From Aureimonas altamirensis (GTDB lineage Bacteria > Pseudomonadota > Alphaproteobacteria > Rhizobiales > Rhizobiaceae), in the NCBI RefSeq assembly GCF_001463885.1, contig NZ_BBWQ01000009.1, forward strand, positions 110,812 through 174,811: DNA of 64,000 bases, written 5' to 3'. Positions 9,675 to 16,781 of the stretch are shown here, in pieces. The notes beneath the pieces are model-generated. The model was not told the origin of the DNA and made no database searches. It worked only from the letters and a program-made list of their open reading frames with translations. Position 1 is the first letter of the stretch. Every line of letters starts with the position of its first letter. Position numbers and translations under genes: made by a program.

Positions 9675-9696
9675 CCTCTGCATGATAATGCAGAGG
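9675..9696. other. 9-bp perfect hairpin upstream of tRNA-Ser
   Basis: CCTCTGCAT and ATGCAGAGG flank a GATA loop. It is followed by AGAAATTT and lies about 60 bases before the tRNA gene. It could be a terminator for an upstream transcript or a leader structure; the sequence alone does not decide. Confidence 0.35.
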
Positions 9697-9754
9697 AGAA
9701 ATTTGGCGCGGTACCCTTGCTAAACGCCGATTCCTCGGCTACTGCCACGCTCGT

Positions 9755-9844
9755 GGAGAGGTGGCCGAGTGGTCGAAGGCGCTCCCCTGCTAAGGGAGTA
9801 TACCGGAGACGGTATCGTGGGTTCGAATCCCATCCTCTCCGCCA
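9755..9844 (+). tRNA. tRNA-Ser (anticodon GCU), prophage integration target
   Basis: A class II tRNA with acceptor GGAGAGG pairing to CCTCTCC, a D-arm with AGTGGTCGAAGGC, anticodon GCT in CCCCTGCTAAGGG, a long variable arm (TACCGGAGACGGTA) and T-arm GTGGGTTCGAATCCCAT. CCA is encoded at 9842-9844. The gene is intact: its 5' part is host sequence, and everything from 9784 on is the duplicated attachment core, so the phage restored the 3' half when it integrated. Confidence 0.97.
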
Positions 9845-9852
9845 CGAAAGCC
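9784..9852 (+). repeat. attL core (69-bp direct repeat)
   Basis: Identical to 58719-58787. It covers the anticodon loop through the 3' end of tRNA-Ser, the CCA and eight further bases. The bases on both sides differ between the copies (T versus G before, C versus T after), which fixes the limits. Confidence 0.97.
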
Positions 9853-9954
9853 CGGAAATGAAGGCTTTCCATCGATTCGATTACTGATTACCGCTCGGGT
9901 CGATTGACGCGAAGTGACGAGACATTACGCGAACATCCTTGCGATTTCCGACCA

Positions 9955-11028
9955 TCACCGCAATATTCTCGCAAGCTTTGATCTGCCTTTGTTCTCGCTT
10001 CCGTCAAAACGCCATCCACGTTTGCGGGCTGCATCGCCGAGACCAGGTTGCGCCAGCTTCACGTAACGCTGCCACTCTTCCGAGTTCCATCCACCTTCAT
10101 CCTTCAAGCGCATCACGTCTTTGGTTTGGGCGTAGAACCACGTCGCCCATGAATGCCGCGCTGTGTGCGGTGTATAATGGTTCGCATCGAGGCCGATCTT
10201 TGCAACGTGGTGGGCCCAGAATGAAAGAGGGTTCCCTCGGTTCTCTCCGGTCCTATCGATGTACGGCTTGCCGTCATATCGGCGAAACAGGGGGCCGCGC
10301 TCACCGATATTCGGAAGCTGCGAAAGAGAAGCTACGACGCGGGGAATAAGGGTCACCGTCCGCTGATCATCGTTCTTCGGGTCTCGGATAACTGCGTACC
10401 GTCCCTCCAGGGAAACATCCTGATACGCGTCCAGGGCCATGGCCTCAGATATCCGAACACCCTGTCCGAATAGGAAGGTTACAAGGCAGGCGCCCCATAG
10501 GGATCGGTATCGTCCGGCGAGAACGGACGCTATCAGGTTGTCAGCCTGCTCTGGCCGGAAGAAGAACGTTCGACGCCCGCCACCTGCCGGCCTTGAGACG
10601 ACAGGCTTGACGCCTTGGGATGCAAGCACGGAAAGAACCGGAGTGAAGAACTGCCGACGAATGGTGGCTGGTTGGGCAGATGGGTATGCCTTCAAGGCAG
10701 CTTCGTCTATTTCCCGCTGGCCGATTTTATCAATTGGCAGACCCTCGAGGTGCGCGATTGGCTTCGCAAGAAAGCGAGCCTCTCCACCCCCCTGTGCATA
10801 TAGGTGCGCTGCTATTTCGAACGGGATCGACGGTTCTCGTCCGGTGTGGTTTTGCTCGGCGACTTCGTTCTCGATTTGCCGCTTGATGCTTTCTGCCTGC
10901 TTGGCATCCCTCGTGCGAGTAGACCGGCGTATTTCAATGTTGTGAGGCTTACCACCGCGCCAGACGATGACTGAGCCGTGGACGTAGAAGATTCCGGTTT
11001 TAGGGTTTGGGGTGCACTGGAGGGGCAC
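9955..11028 (-). CDS. int: Tyrosine recombinase, phage integrase
   Basis: A 357-residue integrase reading toward attL. The catalytic set is visible: R192 (GQGVRISEA), K218 (RDPKND), H288 and R291 (HTARHSW) and the nucleophile Y322 (EWQRYVKL). The N-terminal half looks like the usual arm- and core-binding domains. The start is GTG at 11028 with AAAGGA seven bases upstream. It should catalyse integration and excision at tRNA-Ser. The excisionase-like gene starting at 11216 overlaps it in another frame. A diverged copy of its 3' end sits outside attR. Confidence 0.95.
   Translation of the reverse strand: MPLQCTPNPKTGIFYVHGSVIVWRGGKPHNIEIRRSTRTRDAKQAESIKRQIENEVAEQNHTGREPSIPFEIAAHLYAQGGGEARFLAKPIAHLEGLPIDKIGQREIDEAALKAYPSAQPATIRRQFFTPVLSVLASQGVKPVVSRPAGGGRRTFFFRPEQADNLIASVLAGRYRSLWGACLVTFLFGQGVRISEAMALDAYQDVSLEGRYAVIRDPKNDDQRTVTLIPRVVASLSQLPNIGERGPLFRRYDGKPYIDRTGENRGNPLSFWAHHVAKIGLDANHYTPHTARHSWATWFYAQTKDVMRLKDEGGWNSEEWQRYVKLAQPGLGDAARKRGWRFDGSENKGRSKLARILR
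9958..9974 (+). other. Candidate integrase arm-type site, left
   Basis: CCGCAA-TATT-CTCGCAA resembles TTCGCAA-TATT-TTCGCAA at 58617-58634 on the other phage end, in the same orientation. Both contain two CGCAA words 11 bp apart. This copy overlaps the last codons of the integrase gene, so part of the match may be coding constraint. Confidence 0.4.
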
Positions 11029-11216
11029 TCTACCATCCTTTCGCCGAGTAGGCGGACCTGGTCAGGCCTGAGCTTCACCGATCGGCCGACACGAACATAA
11101 GGGACACCATGCCGGCGAAGTAGCTCGCGAACATAGCGCTTTGGATTTTGGGACTCTGAGCTGGTAATGCCCAGAATGGAAGCTGCGTCTTCCAACGACA
11201 TGGGCTGGTCAATCAT
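10812..11216 (-). CDS. Small HTH protein, excisionase-like, overlapping int
   Basis: The first 60 or so residues form a MerR/Xis-like helix-turn-helix (MSLEDAASILGI...RYVRELLRRHGVPYVRVGRSVKLRPDQV). The ATG at 11216 has a strong AAGGAGG site. It is a candidate recombination directionality factor because it sits directly upstream of int in the same operon. The frame runs on for about 70 low-complexity residues inside int, ending at 10812. Whether that tail is truly translated is doubtful: either a real 190-bp gene overlap or a frame that merely stays open. Confidence 0.65.
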   Translation of the reverse strand: MIDQPMSLEDAASILGITSSESQNPKRYVRELLRRHGVPYVRVGRSVKLRPDQVRLLGERMVECPSSAPQTLKPESSTSTAQSSSGAVVSLTTLKYAGLLARGMPSRQKASSGKSRTKSPSKTTPDENRRSRSK

Positions 11217-11265
11217 CCCCCACCTCCTTCTCTGCGGCATCGATGGGGTTGGGTTAGGGCTTGCA

Positions 11266-11613
11266 TCAGGCATTCTCCCTGACGGCACGCAGGCCATAGG
11301 GCCCCTGTTCGTAACGGGTGCCTGGTGGCGCCTTGCGAATGGTTGAGCGCTTCTTGACCCCGAGACGACTGGCTTCGAGCCTTTGCGCCTTCCGGATCAT
11401 CTTGACGTCGAGTGTTGTCTTCCCTCGGTGGCAGACCCGGCAAAGCCACTGTCCGTTCTCGATCTCACTCTCGCCGCCGAGTTCCACGGGAATGATGTGA
11501 TCGGCTTCGCCTTCGCCGATCTTCAACACGGCGTGGCACTTCTCGCAGATGCCATCGGCGCGCTTGGCTATCGCCTTACGCTGCTTGGTGCTGAAGTTGT
11601 GCGCCCGAACCAT
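11266..11613 (-). CDS. HNH endonuclease
   Basis: A 115-residue HNH protein. It shows a zinc knuckle CEKC (residues 23-26), the ADHIIPVELGG core with the catalytic histidine, an asparagine in ENGQWLC, and the second CRVCH pair. It is encoded between RecT and the excisionase-like gene, with its start codon at the recT stop. Early-operon HNH proteins of this size occur in many rhizobial phages. It may nick phage or host DNA during recombination or replication; the target is unknown. Confidence 0.85.
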   Translation of the reverse strand: MVRAHNFSTKQRKAIAKRADGICEKCHAVLKIGEGEADHIIPVELGGESEIENGQWLCRVCHRGKTTLDVKMIRKAQRLEASRLGVKKRSTIRKAPPGTRYEQGPYGLRAVRENA

Positions 11614-12683
11614 CAGCCGGCAACCTCCGGCTGGATGAGGCCTTCCTCAACACCGATCTCGTAAGCGAAGTGGGTGACGGCCGAGGCGACGTCAGTTTCG
11701 CCTTTGCTGATCGCCTGGGCTGTCTTGAATACCTGTTGGGCTACAGCGACCGCTTCGGGAGACAGCTGAGCAAGGTCGCCCTTCCAGCGGGTGTGCGACT
11801 TGAGGAGACGATCCTTGATAAGGCCCGCATCAGCCTCCTGGATGACAATCGCGAGCATGCCGCGGGCGTAATCTGCCAACCGCGCCTTTGTGTCGTCGTC
11901 GAAGGCAGGGCCGGTTTCTTCCTCAGCAGGATCAGCAGATCTGCTGTCGTCGCCTTCCGGAACCTGCGACGTATCCATCGTATCCGCACCAAGCTCACCA
12001 TCGATGAACCCGTGGTCAAATCCTTCGCGAGGGCCAACGCTCTCCTGAGGCTTGGCGATACGTGTGGCAAAGCTCGAGCGCTCCGGCTGAGCCGGCGTGA
12101 CGTCGCGGACACCTTCGAGTTCATCACGGTCGTAGACGCCGAGAATGACTTCGGGAAAGTGGCGGCGGGCGCCGGCGCGGATGGAGTAGTAGCCGAGCTG
12201 CTGATCCGGGTCCGACTTCCACAGCGGAGAGTTCTTCGTCGTGATCGCGCTGAACCGCGGGCTCTCGTAGACGTGGACAGAACCGTCCAGTGCCTCGAAC
12301 GTCACTCGACAGCGCCGATCACCGTCCTGGCCCTCGTACTCGATCTGGGGGCGCCGCTTGAGACCGGCGCGAGTGTTGATGACGGCCGCGATCAGCTGCG
12401 CCTCGTAAGCCATCTGATCGCCGACCTTGTAGGACTTCTGCGCGACCGAGAAGGGATCCATTTCCCACTTCATCGCCTGCATGGTGACGGCAAGGCACGC
12501 TCCGGCGTTTCCGCGAAGGTGCTTCGGAATGGCAATGTCGGCCCGAGACATAACCTCAGCAAAGCGAACGATGTCACCGAGGCTCTGCGGTGTTAGATGT
12601 GATCCCCCGCCATCCGAAGCGAAGCGGACGTCGTTGATGGGCGTGCGGACCTCGGACGGGTCTCGAAGTGCAAGGTTGCTCAT
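11613..12683 (-). CDS. recT: RecT family single-strand annealing recombinase
   Basis: A 356-residue protein whose N-terminal 220 residues carry the RecT fold signatures (ACLAVTMQAMKWEMDPFSVAQKS and the SPLWKSDPDQQLGYYSIRAGAR block). The C-terminal part is acidic and variable. RecT anneals complementary single strands and pairs with an exonuclease in phage recombination. The ATG at 12683 has AAGGAGG seven bases upstream. The gene overlaps the 3' end of the RecE-like gene by four bases, so the two form an operon and likely act together. Confidence 0.93.
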   Translation of the reverse strand: MSNLALRDPSEVRTPINDVRFASDGGGSHLTPQSLGDIVRFAEVMSRADIAIPKHLRGNAGACLAVTMQAMKWEMDPFSVAQKSYKVGDQMAYEAQLIAAVINTRAGLKRRPQIEYEGQDGDRRCRVTFEALDGSVHVYESPRFSAITTKNSPLWKSDPDQQLGYYSIRAGARRHFPEVILGVYDRDELEGVRDVTPAQPERSSFATRIAKPQESVGPREGFDHGFIDGELGADTMDTSQVPEGDDSRSADPAEEETGPAFDDDTKARLADYARGMLAIVIQEADAGLIKDRLLKSHTRWKGDLAQLSPEAVAVAQQVFKTAQAISKGETDVASAVTHFAYEIGVEEGLIQPEVAG

Positions 12684-13606
12684 GCTGCCTCCTTGGCCGC
12701 GAGCGTCGTTTCCGTGCGCGTCCGGGCCCATTGCGGGATGTCGATGTTGAGAACTGAGGGGTGGAAGCCGTCGTAGCCGGGCCATACACCTTGCTTCCGG
12801 CATTCCTTGACGGTTTGCAGTGCGGCGCGCGCCTGCCTTTCTCCGAGGTCCAGATCCTGGGCCCGGACTTCGAAGAACCGGACTTCGTACGGCGCTGACT
12901 TCTCCAGGAAGGCGAGCACGAACGAGCCGAACGGCAGACCCAGTTCTCGCCAGACCATGCGGACAACGGCGCCCTGAACGTGGTAGCCGGAACTGAAGAT
13001 GGTCTTCGACAGGCTGTCGTCGTCGACGGACGCCGCCGTCTTGAGATCGACGAAGTCGCCTCCGTCGTTCGGGATGACGTCCGGCCGCGCCTTCATCCAG
13101 ATGTCGTCGAACTTGGCGAACATGGACCGCTCGATACGGCCGTTCAGCGCACCGGCCTGCACGATGGGGTGAGCTGCGAGGCTGTCCCGCATCCGGCGAA
13201 TGTCGTCGATCTGGGACGGCAGGATGACAGTGCGTCCGGCCTTTGCCTGATCGGCCATCCAATCCTTGCATTCGGTCCGGTTGCCTTGCCACGGTTTGCC
13301 TGCGATCGAAGCGGGGCGAACCGCGAAGTGCTGCGCAAAGCCGGATTCACCCAACAGTAGGTGATGGGCGGCCTTGCCGAAGTTCAGCGCTTCGGTTGCG
13401 TCACGTTCGATTCGCTCCGGGTTGTACGGGCTGTGGACCCAGTAGGCAGACGGGCGGTCATCGACCTGGCGGATGCCAGACGACGAAATGCCAAAGCTGT
13501 CGAGTAGGTCTACGTCGTGGTGATAAGTCTCAATCGGCACGCCGGCGTAGATACCCGGTTCGACGATCTGCTGGCCGTTCCAAACGGTTTCCTTGACCGT
13601 CTTCAT
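12680..13606 (-). CDS. PD-(D/E)XK nuclease, DUF3799/RecE-like
   Basis: A 308-residue protein with the DUF3799 layout: a YHHDVDLLDSFGISSSGIRQ start, LNFGKAAHHLLL, then the nuclease core KARPDVIPNDGGDFVDLKTA, in which D and the DxK motif would bind metal, followed by GYHVQGAVV. It probably degrades one DNA strand 5' to 3' to feed RecT. The four-base overlap with recT and shared strand support an exonuclease-annealase pair. Confidence 0.88.
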   Translation of the reverse strand: MKTVKETVWNGQQIVEPGIYAGVPIETYHHDVDLLDSFGISSSGIRQVDDRPSAYWVHSPYNPERIERDATEALNFGKAAHHLLLGESGFAQHFAVRPASIAGKPWQGNRTECKDWMADQAKAGRTVILPSQIDDIRRMRDSLAAHPIVQAGALNGRIERSMFAKFDDIWMKARPDVIPNDGGDFVDLKTAASVDDDSLSKTIFSSGYHVQGAVVRMVWRELGLPFGSFVLAFLEKSAPYEVRFFEVRAQDLDLGERQARAALQTVKECRKQGVWPGYDGFHPSVLNIDIPQWARTRTETTLAAKEAA

Positions 13607-13884
13607 GGCTTGACCTCGCGGGCCTTCAGCATGGCGTCGGCAAACTCGTAAGAGCTTTTCGCGACGGCCATCGTCAGATCCTCGCCGTCATCTAATCCGG
13701 CGAAAATCTTGTTCATGGCGTCCACGTTCGAGATCGTCCCCGTTAGAGCCTTTCCGGCGAGCCAGTCGCGAAGGGACATGCCCGTATCGGGGAACGGGTA
13801 TCCGGGCGCGCTCCCAATTCCATGCTCGTCCTGCGGAGGAATAACCGGGAATGCCGGCCCGCCGTCGTTGATTGGATTAGCCAT
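13603..13884 (-). CDS. Conserved phage protein, INDGGPAFPV type
   Basis: A 93-residue protein starting with the NDGGPAFPV motif seen at the N-terminus of many small proteins of temperate phages, then GMSLRDWLAGKAL and a C-terminal helix. No enzymatic motif is visible and the function is unknown. It overlaps the RecE-like gene by four bases and belongs to the same leftward early operon. Confidence 0.75.
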   Translation of the reverse strand: MANPINDGGPAFPVIPPQDEHGIGSAPGYPFPDTGMSLRDWLAGKALTGTISNVDAMNKIFAGLDDGEDLTMAVAKSSYEFADAMLKAREVKP

Positions 13885-14017
13885 TGATCGCAGCCTCCGT
13901 CACGCTGACAGCGAGCTTCCACAGCACCGTGTCGGGAAAGTTCCAGGCGAACCAAACAGCCGCGGCACAAGCTGCCGTAGCCGTAAGGCGGTTCAAGACG
14001 TTGGAGGTCTCAACCAT
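13877..14017 (-). CDS. Tiny single-pass membrane protein (46 aa)
   Basis: An open frame starting at the ATG at 14017, with GGAGG six bases upstream and ending in TAA inside the next gene's start region. The product has one hydrophobic segment (TAACAAAVWFAWNFP). It overlaps its neighbours on both sides by a few bases, as the rest of this operon does, which argues it is translated. Function unknown. Confidence 0.6.
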   Translation of the reverse strand: MVETSNVLNRLTATAACAAAVWFAWNFPDTVLWKLAVSVTEAAING

Positions 14018-14132
14018 AGAGAGCCTCCGGCAGTGCCCAGACGATAAACCAGATGGTCCACGTCACGAGAAGGAGCAGCCACATGGCTTTCGGGGCGTTC
14101 TTGCCCATCTCAGGAGAGCCGACGACCGTCAT
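14010..14132 (-). CDS. Tiny single-pass membrane protein (40 aa)
   Basis: From ATG 14132 to TGA 14010-14012. The product has a strongly hydrophobic, tryptophan-rich segment (MWLLLLVTWTIWFIVWALP) after a short polar N-terminus. It overlaps the genes before and after it by a few bases. Its ribosome site is weak (AGGGA), so translation may depend on coupling to the upstream gene. Confidence 0.5.
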   Translation of the reverse strand: MTVVGSPEMGKNAPKAMWLLLLVTWTIWFIVWALPEALYG

Positions 14133-14317
14133 CGTGCACATCCCTGCGTCCGACCGGCCTCACGCAGCGGGCGAATGTTGCCGCTGTAGAGGTGATCCTG
14201 CTCGAACAAGAATGCGTACTCGGCGCCGTCCTTGCGGCGCTGAAACTTGTGGTTGTGATCCAGCCTGATCTTCTTGGCATGCAGGAAGTCGCGGGGCTGC
14301 ACGACGGTGGTGCGCAT
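14129..14317 (-). CDS. Small basic phage protein (62 aa)
   Basis: The ATG at 14317 has AAAGGAA upstream. The product is basic and histidine-rich at the start (DFLHAKKIRLDHNHKFQRRKDG), with no hydrophobic segment. It resembles small conserved early proteins of rhizobial phages but I cannot assign a function. It is coupled to the membrane peptide gene by a four-base overlap. Confidence 0.55.
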   Translation of the reverse strand: MRTTVVQPRDFLHAKKIRLDHNHKFQRRKDGAEYAFLFEQDHLYSGNIRPLREAGRTQGCAR

Positions 14318-14340
14318 GGTCGTTCCTTTCGGTGTGTTGG

Positions 14341-14625
14341 TCAGTGAGCGGCGCGCAGGCAGGCCTCGGCCTTGTCCCGGTAGCGCTGGCGGTTCAGTTC
14401 GGGCATCGAGTTCCAGCGGCGGGTGAATGCCTCCTGGACGGTCTCCATGCGCTTCTTGTCGTGGTCGAATTTCTGGCCCGGCCAGCGGGCGTCCGTGACG
14501 AAGATGGCGAAGGCGCAGTCGTCGATCTTGGATTGCCATCCAGACTTCGGCTTGCCGCCATCCGGATCAAACGATGTCGTCAAACGACGCTGGGCGTCGA
14601 GAATTCGGGGCTGACCGGCTACCAC
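14341..14625 (-). CDS. Hypothetical phage protein (94 aa)
   Basis: I chose the GTG at 14625, with GGGAGG eight bases upstream, which overlaps the stop of the 30-residue membrane peptide. A longer frame extends upstream, but there it runs through two other genes. The product is charged and soluble, with PKSGWQSKIDDCAFAIFV and a helical C-terminus ending NRQRYRDKAEACLRA. Function unknown. Confidence 0.6.
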   Translation of the reverse strand: MVAGQPRILDAQRRLTTSFDPDGGKPKSGWQSKIDDCAFAIFVTDARWPGQKFDHDKKRMETVQEAFTRRWNSMPELNRQRYRDKAEACLRAAH

Positions 14626-14711
14626 TGGACAGGCCTCCCGAATGCAAGGAAGGCGTAGGCTGAGAGCGTGAGGACCAGCCAAGCGGCGAGGGTGGATAGG
14701 AGGAAGCTCAT
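14619..14711 (-). CDS. 30-residue membrane peptide
   Basis: ATG at 14711 with GAAGAGG upstream, ending at TAG 14619-14621. The product is almost entirely one hydrophobic helix (LLSTLAAWLVLTLSAYAFLAF). It overlaps the gene before it by four bases and shares bases with the GTG start of the next one, the arrangement expected of a translated, coupled gene. Confidence 0.55.
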   Translation of the reverse strand: MSFLLSTLAAWLVLTLSAYAFLAFGRPVQW

Positions 14712-15076
14712 TCGTAGGCCTCTTCCATTTCGAGCTTCGCCAGCGCCTCGTCGGCGTCCCGTTCGAATGCTTTGGTCTGGCACTGGTCGTAGAGCATCGA
14801 GGCGATGACGGTTTTGGCGTTCTCGCTCTCGTTGGGACGACGAACCCACACTGGCAGGACATCGTCCTTGCCGTCTTTCCGGGTGACCACTGCGAGGTCG
14901 TCGAGCTCGATCCGGTCGCCGTCGCGATAGACCGTCGCCAAGCCTTCGATATCCATCACCCAGTGCCCGTCGATGACGTACGGGGCCGTGACCGGAACTT
15001 GGGCACGCAGCGCGTCCAGATGGTCCGGGGCTGCCTGCGGATTCAGGAAGTCGATGAATTGCGGGGAGACACCCAT
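14708..15076 (-). CDS. Hypothetical phage protein (122 aa)
   Basis: A soluble, acidic protein starting MGVSPQFIDFLNP, with no recognisable catalytic motif. The C-terminus is helical and glutamate-rich (DADEALAKLEMEEAYE). It lies in the tightly packed leftward early operon, its ATG touching the stop of the ribbon-helix-helix gene upstream. Confidence 0.65.
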   Translation of the reverse strand: MGVSPQFIDFLNPQAAPDHLDALRAQVPVTAPYVIDGHWVMDIEGLATVYRDGDRIELDDLAVVTRKDGKDDVLPVWVRRPNESENAKTVIASMLYDQCQTKAFERDADEALAKLEMEEAYE

Positions 15077-15336
15077 TATGCATCCCTCCCAATTGCAGAA
15101 GCGATCTGCGAGAGGCGCGAGTTAACCTCCTCCTGCAGCCGACGGTTCATCATCACTGCAATCTCTCGGTGTAGCGAATTCACCGAAGCAAACGATGCTT
15201 CCAGACGGCTCATGATTTCGGCATTCATTGATCTGCCGTTTTCAGCCGCAGCGGCCTTGATCAGGTCTCGCAAACCATCGGGGAAGCGGACAACGGTTTG
15301 ATCGGCACCGCGGCCGTGATCGGACGGAGAGGCCAT
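15076..15336 (-). CDS. Arc-type ribbon-helix-helix DNA-binding protein
   Basis: An 86-residue protein with the Arc/MetJ pattern: a strand TVVRFPDGLRDLIKAAAAENGRSMNAEIMSRLEASF in which VVRFP is the DNA-contacting strand and the two helices follow. A short helical tail may mediate oligomer formation. It is probably an early-operon regulator. It is the second gene of the leftward operon, directly behind a small membrane protein. Confidence 0.82.
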   Translation of the reverse strand: MASPSDHGRGADQTVVRFPDGLRDLIKAAAAENGRSMNAEIMSRLEASFASVNSLHREIAVMMNRRLQEEVNSRLSQIASAIGRDA

Positions 15337-15521
15337 CAGATGACACCTCCGATGTGCATCGCCGAGATCGTCACCGCCGCGCCGGCCAGTCCCGACACAA
15401 GTGCCACTACCCAGAACATGCCTTGCATGGTGAGGTTGTCACGGCGCGCTTCGTCGAGGTCGGCCCGGATGTCGGCCAGTTCGGCTACGAGATGCTGATG
15501 CTGGGTCACTTGCGGCTCCAT
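15336..15521 (-). CDS. Small membrane protein with coiled coil, first gene of leftward operon
   Basis: About 61 residues: a charged helical N-terminus (LVAELADIRADLDEARRDNL) that looks like a coiled coil, then a membrane helix (FWVVALVSGLAGAAVTI). I chose the ATG at 15521. An in-frame TTG at 15542 lies only three bases from the operator at 15545-15561 and may precede the transcription start. Function unknown; membrane-anchored first genes of this kind might act in exclusion or in regulation at the membrane. Confidence 0.6.
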   Translation of the reverse strand: MEPQVTQHQHLVAELADIRADLDEARRDNLTMQGMFWVVALVSGLAGAAVTISAMHIGGVI

Positions 15522-15544
15522 CGCCGGTGTTCGATGACCCAAAC

Positions 15545-15561
15545 GTAGCGATAATCGCTAC
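15545..15561. promoter_or_regulatory. Repressor operator OL1, perfect 17-bp palindrome
   Basis: GTAGCGATAATCGCTAC is palindromic about its central base. The same half-site recurs at 18418-18434, next to the repressor gene. It lies just upstream of the leftward operon, where a TTGCAG element followed 17 bases later by TACGTT could form the promoter. Binding of the repressor here would shut off int, recT and their neighbours. Confidence 0.82.
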
Positions 15562-15578
15562 AGTCTGCAAGAGCGGAC

Positions 15579-15595
15579 GTAGCTTTTTTCGCTAC
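15579..15595. promoter_or_regulatory. Repressor operator OL2, imperfect
   Basis: GTAGCTTTTTTCGCTAC keeps both outer half-sites of the palindrome. It starts exactly 34 bp from OL1, the same spacing seen between the two best operators at the repressor promoter. Confidence 0.7.
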
Positions 15596-16034
15596 AATTT
15601 TGTTGACGTGCGATTTTGCTGGGTCGATAAGGGCGGGGTGAGCGACGCTATGTCGGATTGCTCTACGGATATTGCTCACTGGCAACGTTGCCAGTGACGC
15701 CGAGAATGACGCGGAGACCGAGGGGCAGTTCCTCGGCTGGTTAAGCCGCAAGCGCGGGGGTCGTAAGTCCTACGGTGCTGCCAGAAACAGAGGACGGGTT
15801 GCCGAGAGGCGCCCTGGTGTTGTGTCCCATCCCGGCTCCGGCCTTCAGGACATGCCAAACGACCTCCCTCCCTTCATGGGCTGATGCTCATGGGGGTAGG
15901 GGGGTCTTTGGCTTGGAACCCTCCCTCACCATCCTTCAAAACCTCAAAAAAGCTTCAAGGTTCGGAAACGTTAGACGAGACATAAATGATGGAAGCGAAT
16001 ATGTTGTTCATCATTCGTTCTCGTGGAGATTACC
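15596..16034. other. Non-coding switch-proximal region with a 22-bp perfect palindrome
   Basis: About 440 bases between the leftward promoter and the DUF5131 gene without a convincing gene. At 15676-15697 the half-site TCACTGGCAAC is followed directly by its reverse complement. It differs from the repressor operator, so another regulator or a replication or packaging factor may bind it. Near 15985-16015 an ATGATG...CATCAT repeat precedes the DUF5131 start. Confidence 0.6.
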
Positions 16035-16781
16035 GTGGCTGAGACCTCGATCGAGTGGACGGACGCGACCTGGAATCCAGTCGCCGGGTGCACTATCCTG
16101 ACTGCTGGATGCACGAACTGCTACGCGATGCGCATGGCAGCGCGTCTTGAGGCAATGGGCGTCGAGAAATATGAAGGCCTTACGCGCAAGAGCGGCGGTC
16201 GCGCGAAGTGGACGGGCAAGATCACTCTCGACCGCAAGTCTCTGGCAGTGCCATCCACCTGGGCGAAGCCGCGGCGTGTCTTCGTCAATTCGATGTCCGA
16301 TCTATTCCACAGTGACGTCCCGGCCGATTTTATCGCCGACGTCTGGAAGGTCATGGCGGACACCCGCCGTCACACCTACCAAATTCTCACGAAGCGTCCG
16401 GACCGCATGCTCGAGATCGTGCCGAAGCTGCCAAAGTTGCCGAACGTCTGGCTCGGGACCAGCGTCGAAGATGGCCGAGTTCTTCATCGCGTCGACGAGC
16501 TGCGCCAGGTGCCGGCGGCTATCCGATTCATCTCCTTCGAGCCTCTGATCGGTAGCGTTGACGGTGCTGACCTTAGAGATATTCATTGGGCGATAGTAGG
16601 CGGCGAGTCCGGGCCCAAGGCTCGCGATATGGATCCCGAGTGGGTCGACGAGATCGAGCGCATGTGCCGTCGTTCTGGGACCGCCTTCTTCTTCAAACAG
16701 TGGGGCGGGAGAAATAAGAAGGCGACTGGTAGGACGCTCAACGGCCGGACATACGATGAGATGCCGTCAGCGACTTTGTGA
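16035..16781 (+). CDS. Phage Gp37/Gp68 family (DUF5131) three-cysteine protein
   Basis: A 248-residue protein of the DUF5131 (phage Gp37/Gp68) family. It starts with ETSIEWTDATWNPVAGC and has the three conserved cysteines C19, C26 and C29 (CX6CX2C), which resemble a radical-SAM cluster site. Later blocks are FVNSMSDLFH, YQILTKRPDRM, WLGTSVE and AIVGGESGP. GTG at 16035 has GGAG upstream. Its 3' end overlaps the convergent TcmP gene by 44 bases. This family is known to co-occur with TcmP. The reaction is unknown to me. Confidence 0.9.
   Translation: MAETSIEWTDATWNPVAGCTILTAGCTNCYAMRMAARLEAMGVEKYEGLTRKSGGRAKWTGKITLDRKSLAVPSTWAKPRRVFVNSMSDLFHSDVPADFIADVWKVMADTRRHTYQILTKRPDRMLEIVPKLPKLPNVWLGTSVEDGRVLHRVDELRQVPAAIRFISFEPLIGSVDGADLRDIHWAIVGGESGPKARDMDPEWVDEIERMCRRSGTAFFFKQWGGRNKKATGRTLNGRTYDEMPSATL

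Larger units (their letters stand above)
9165..9754. other. Intergenic stretch between nrdJ and tRNA-Ser
   Basis: About 590 bases without a convincing gene. It holds the NrdR boxes (9251-9298), one perfect DnaA-box word (TTATCCACA read on the reverse strand at 9477-9485), and a 9-bp perfect hairpin, CCTCTGCAT-GATA-ATGCAGAGG, at 9675-9696. A single DnaA box is expected by chance now and then, so I do not call an origin. Confidence 0.6.

Noticed and set aside
15672..15884. A 70-codon frame starting at the 22-bp palindrome
   Set aside because: TTG start without a ribosome site, and the sequence looks non-coding; the palindrome itself is the better explanation of the region.
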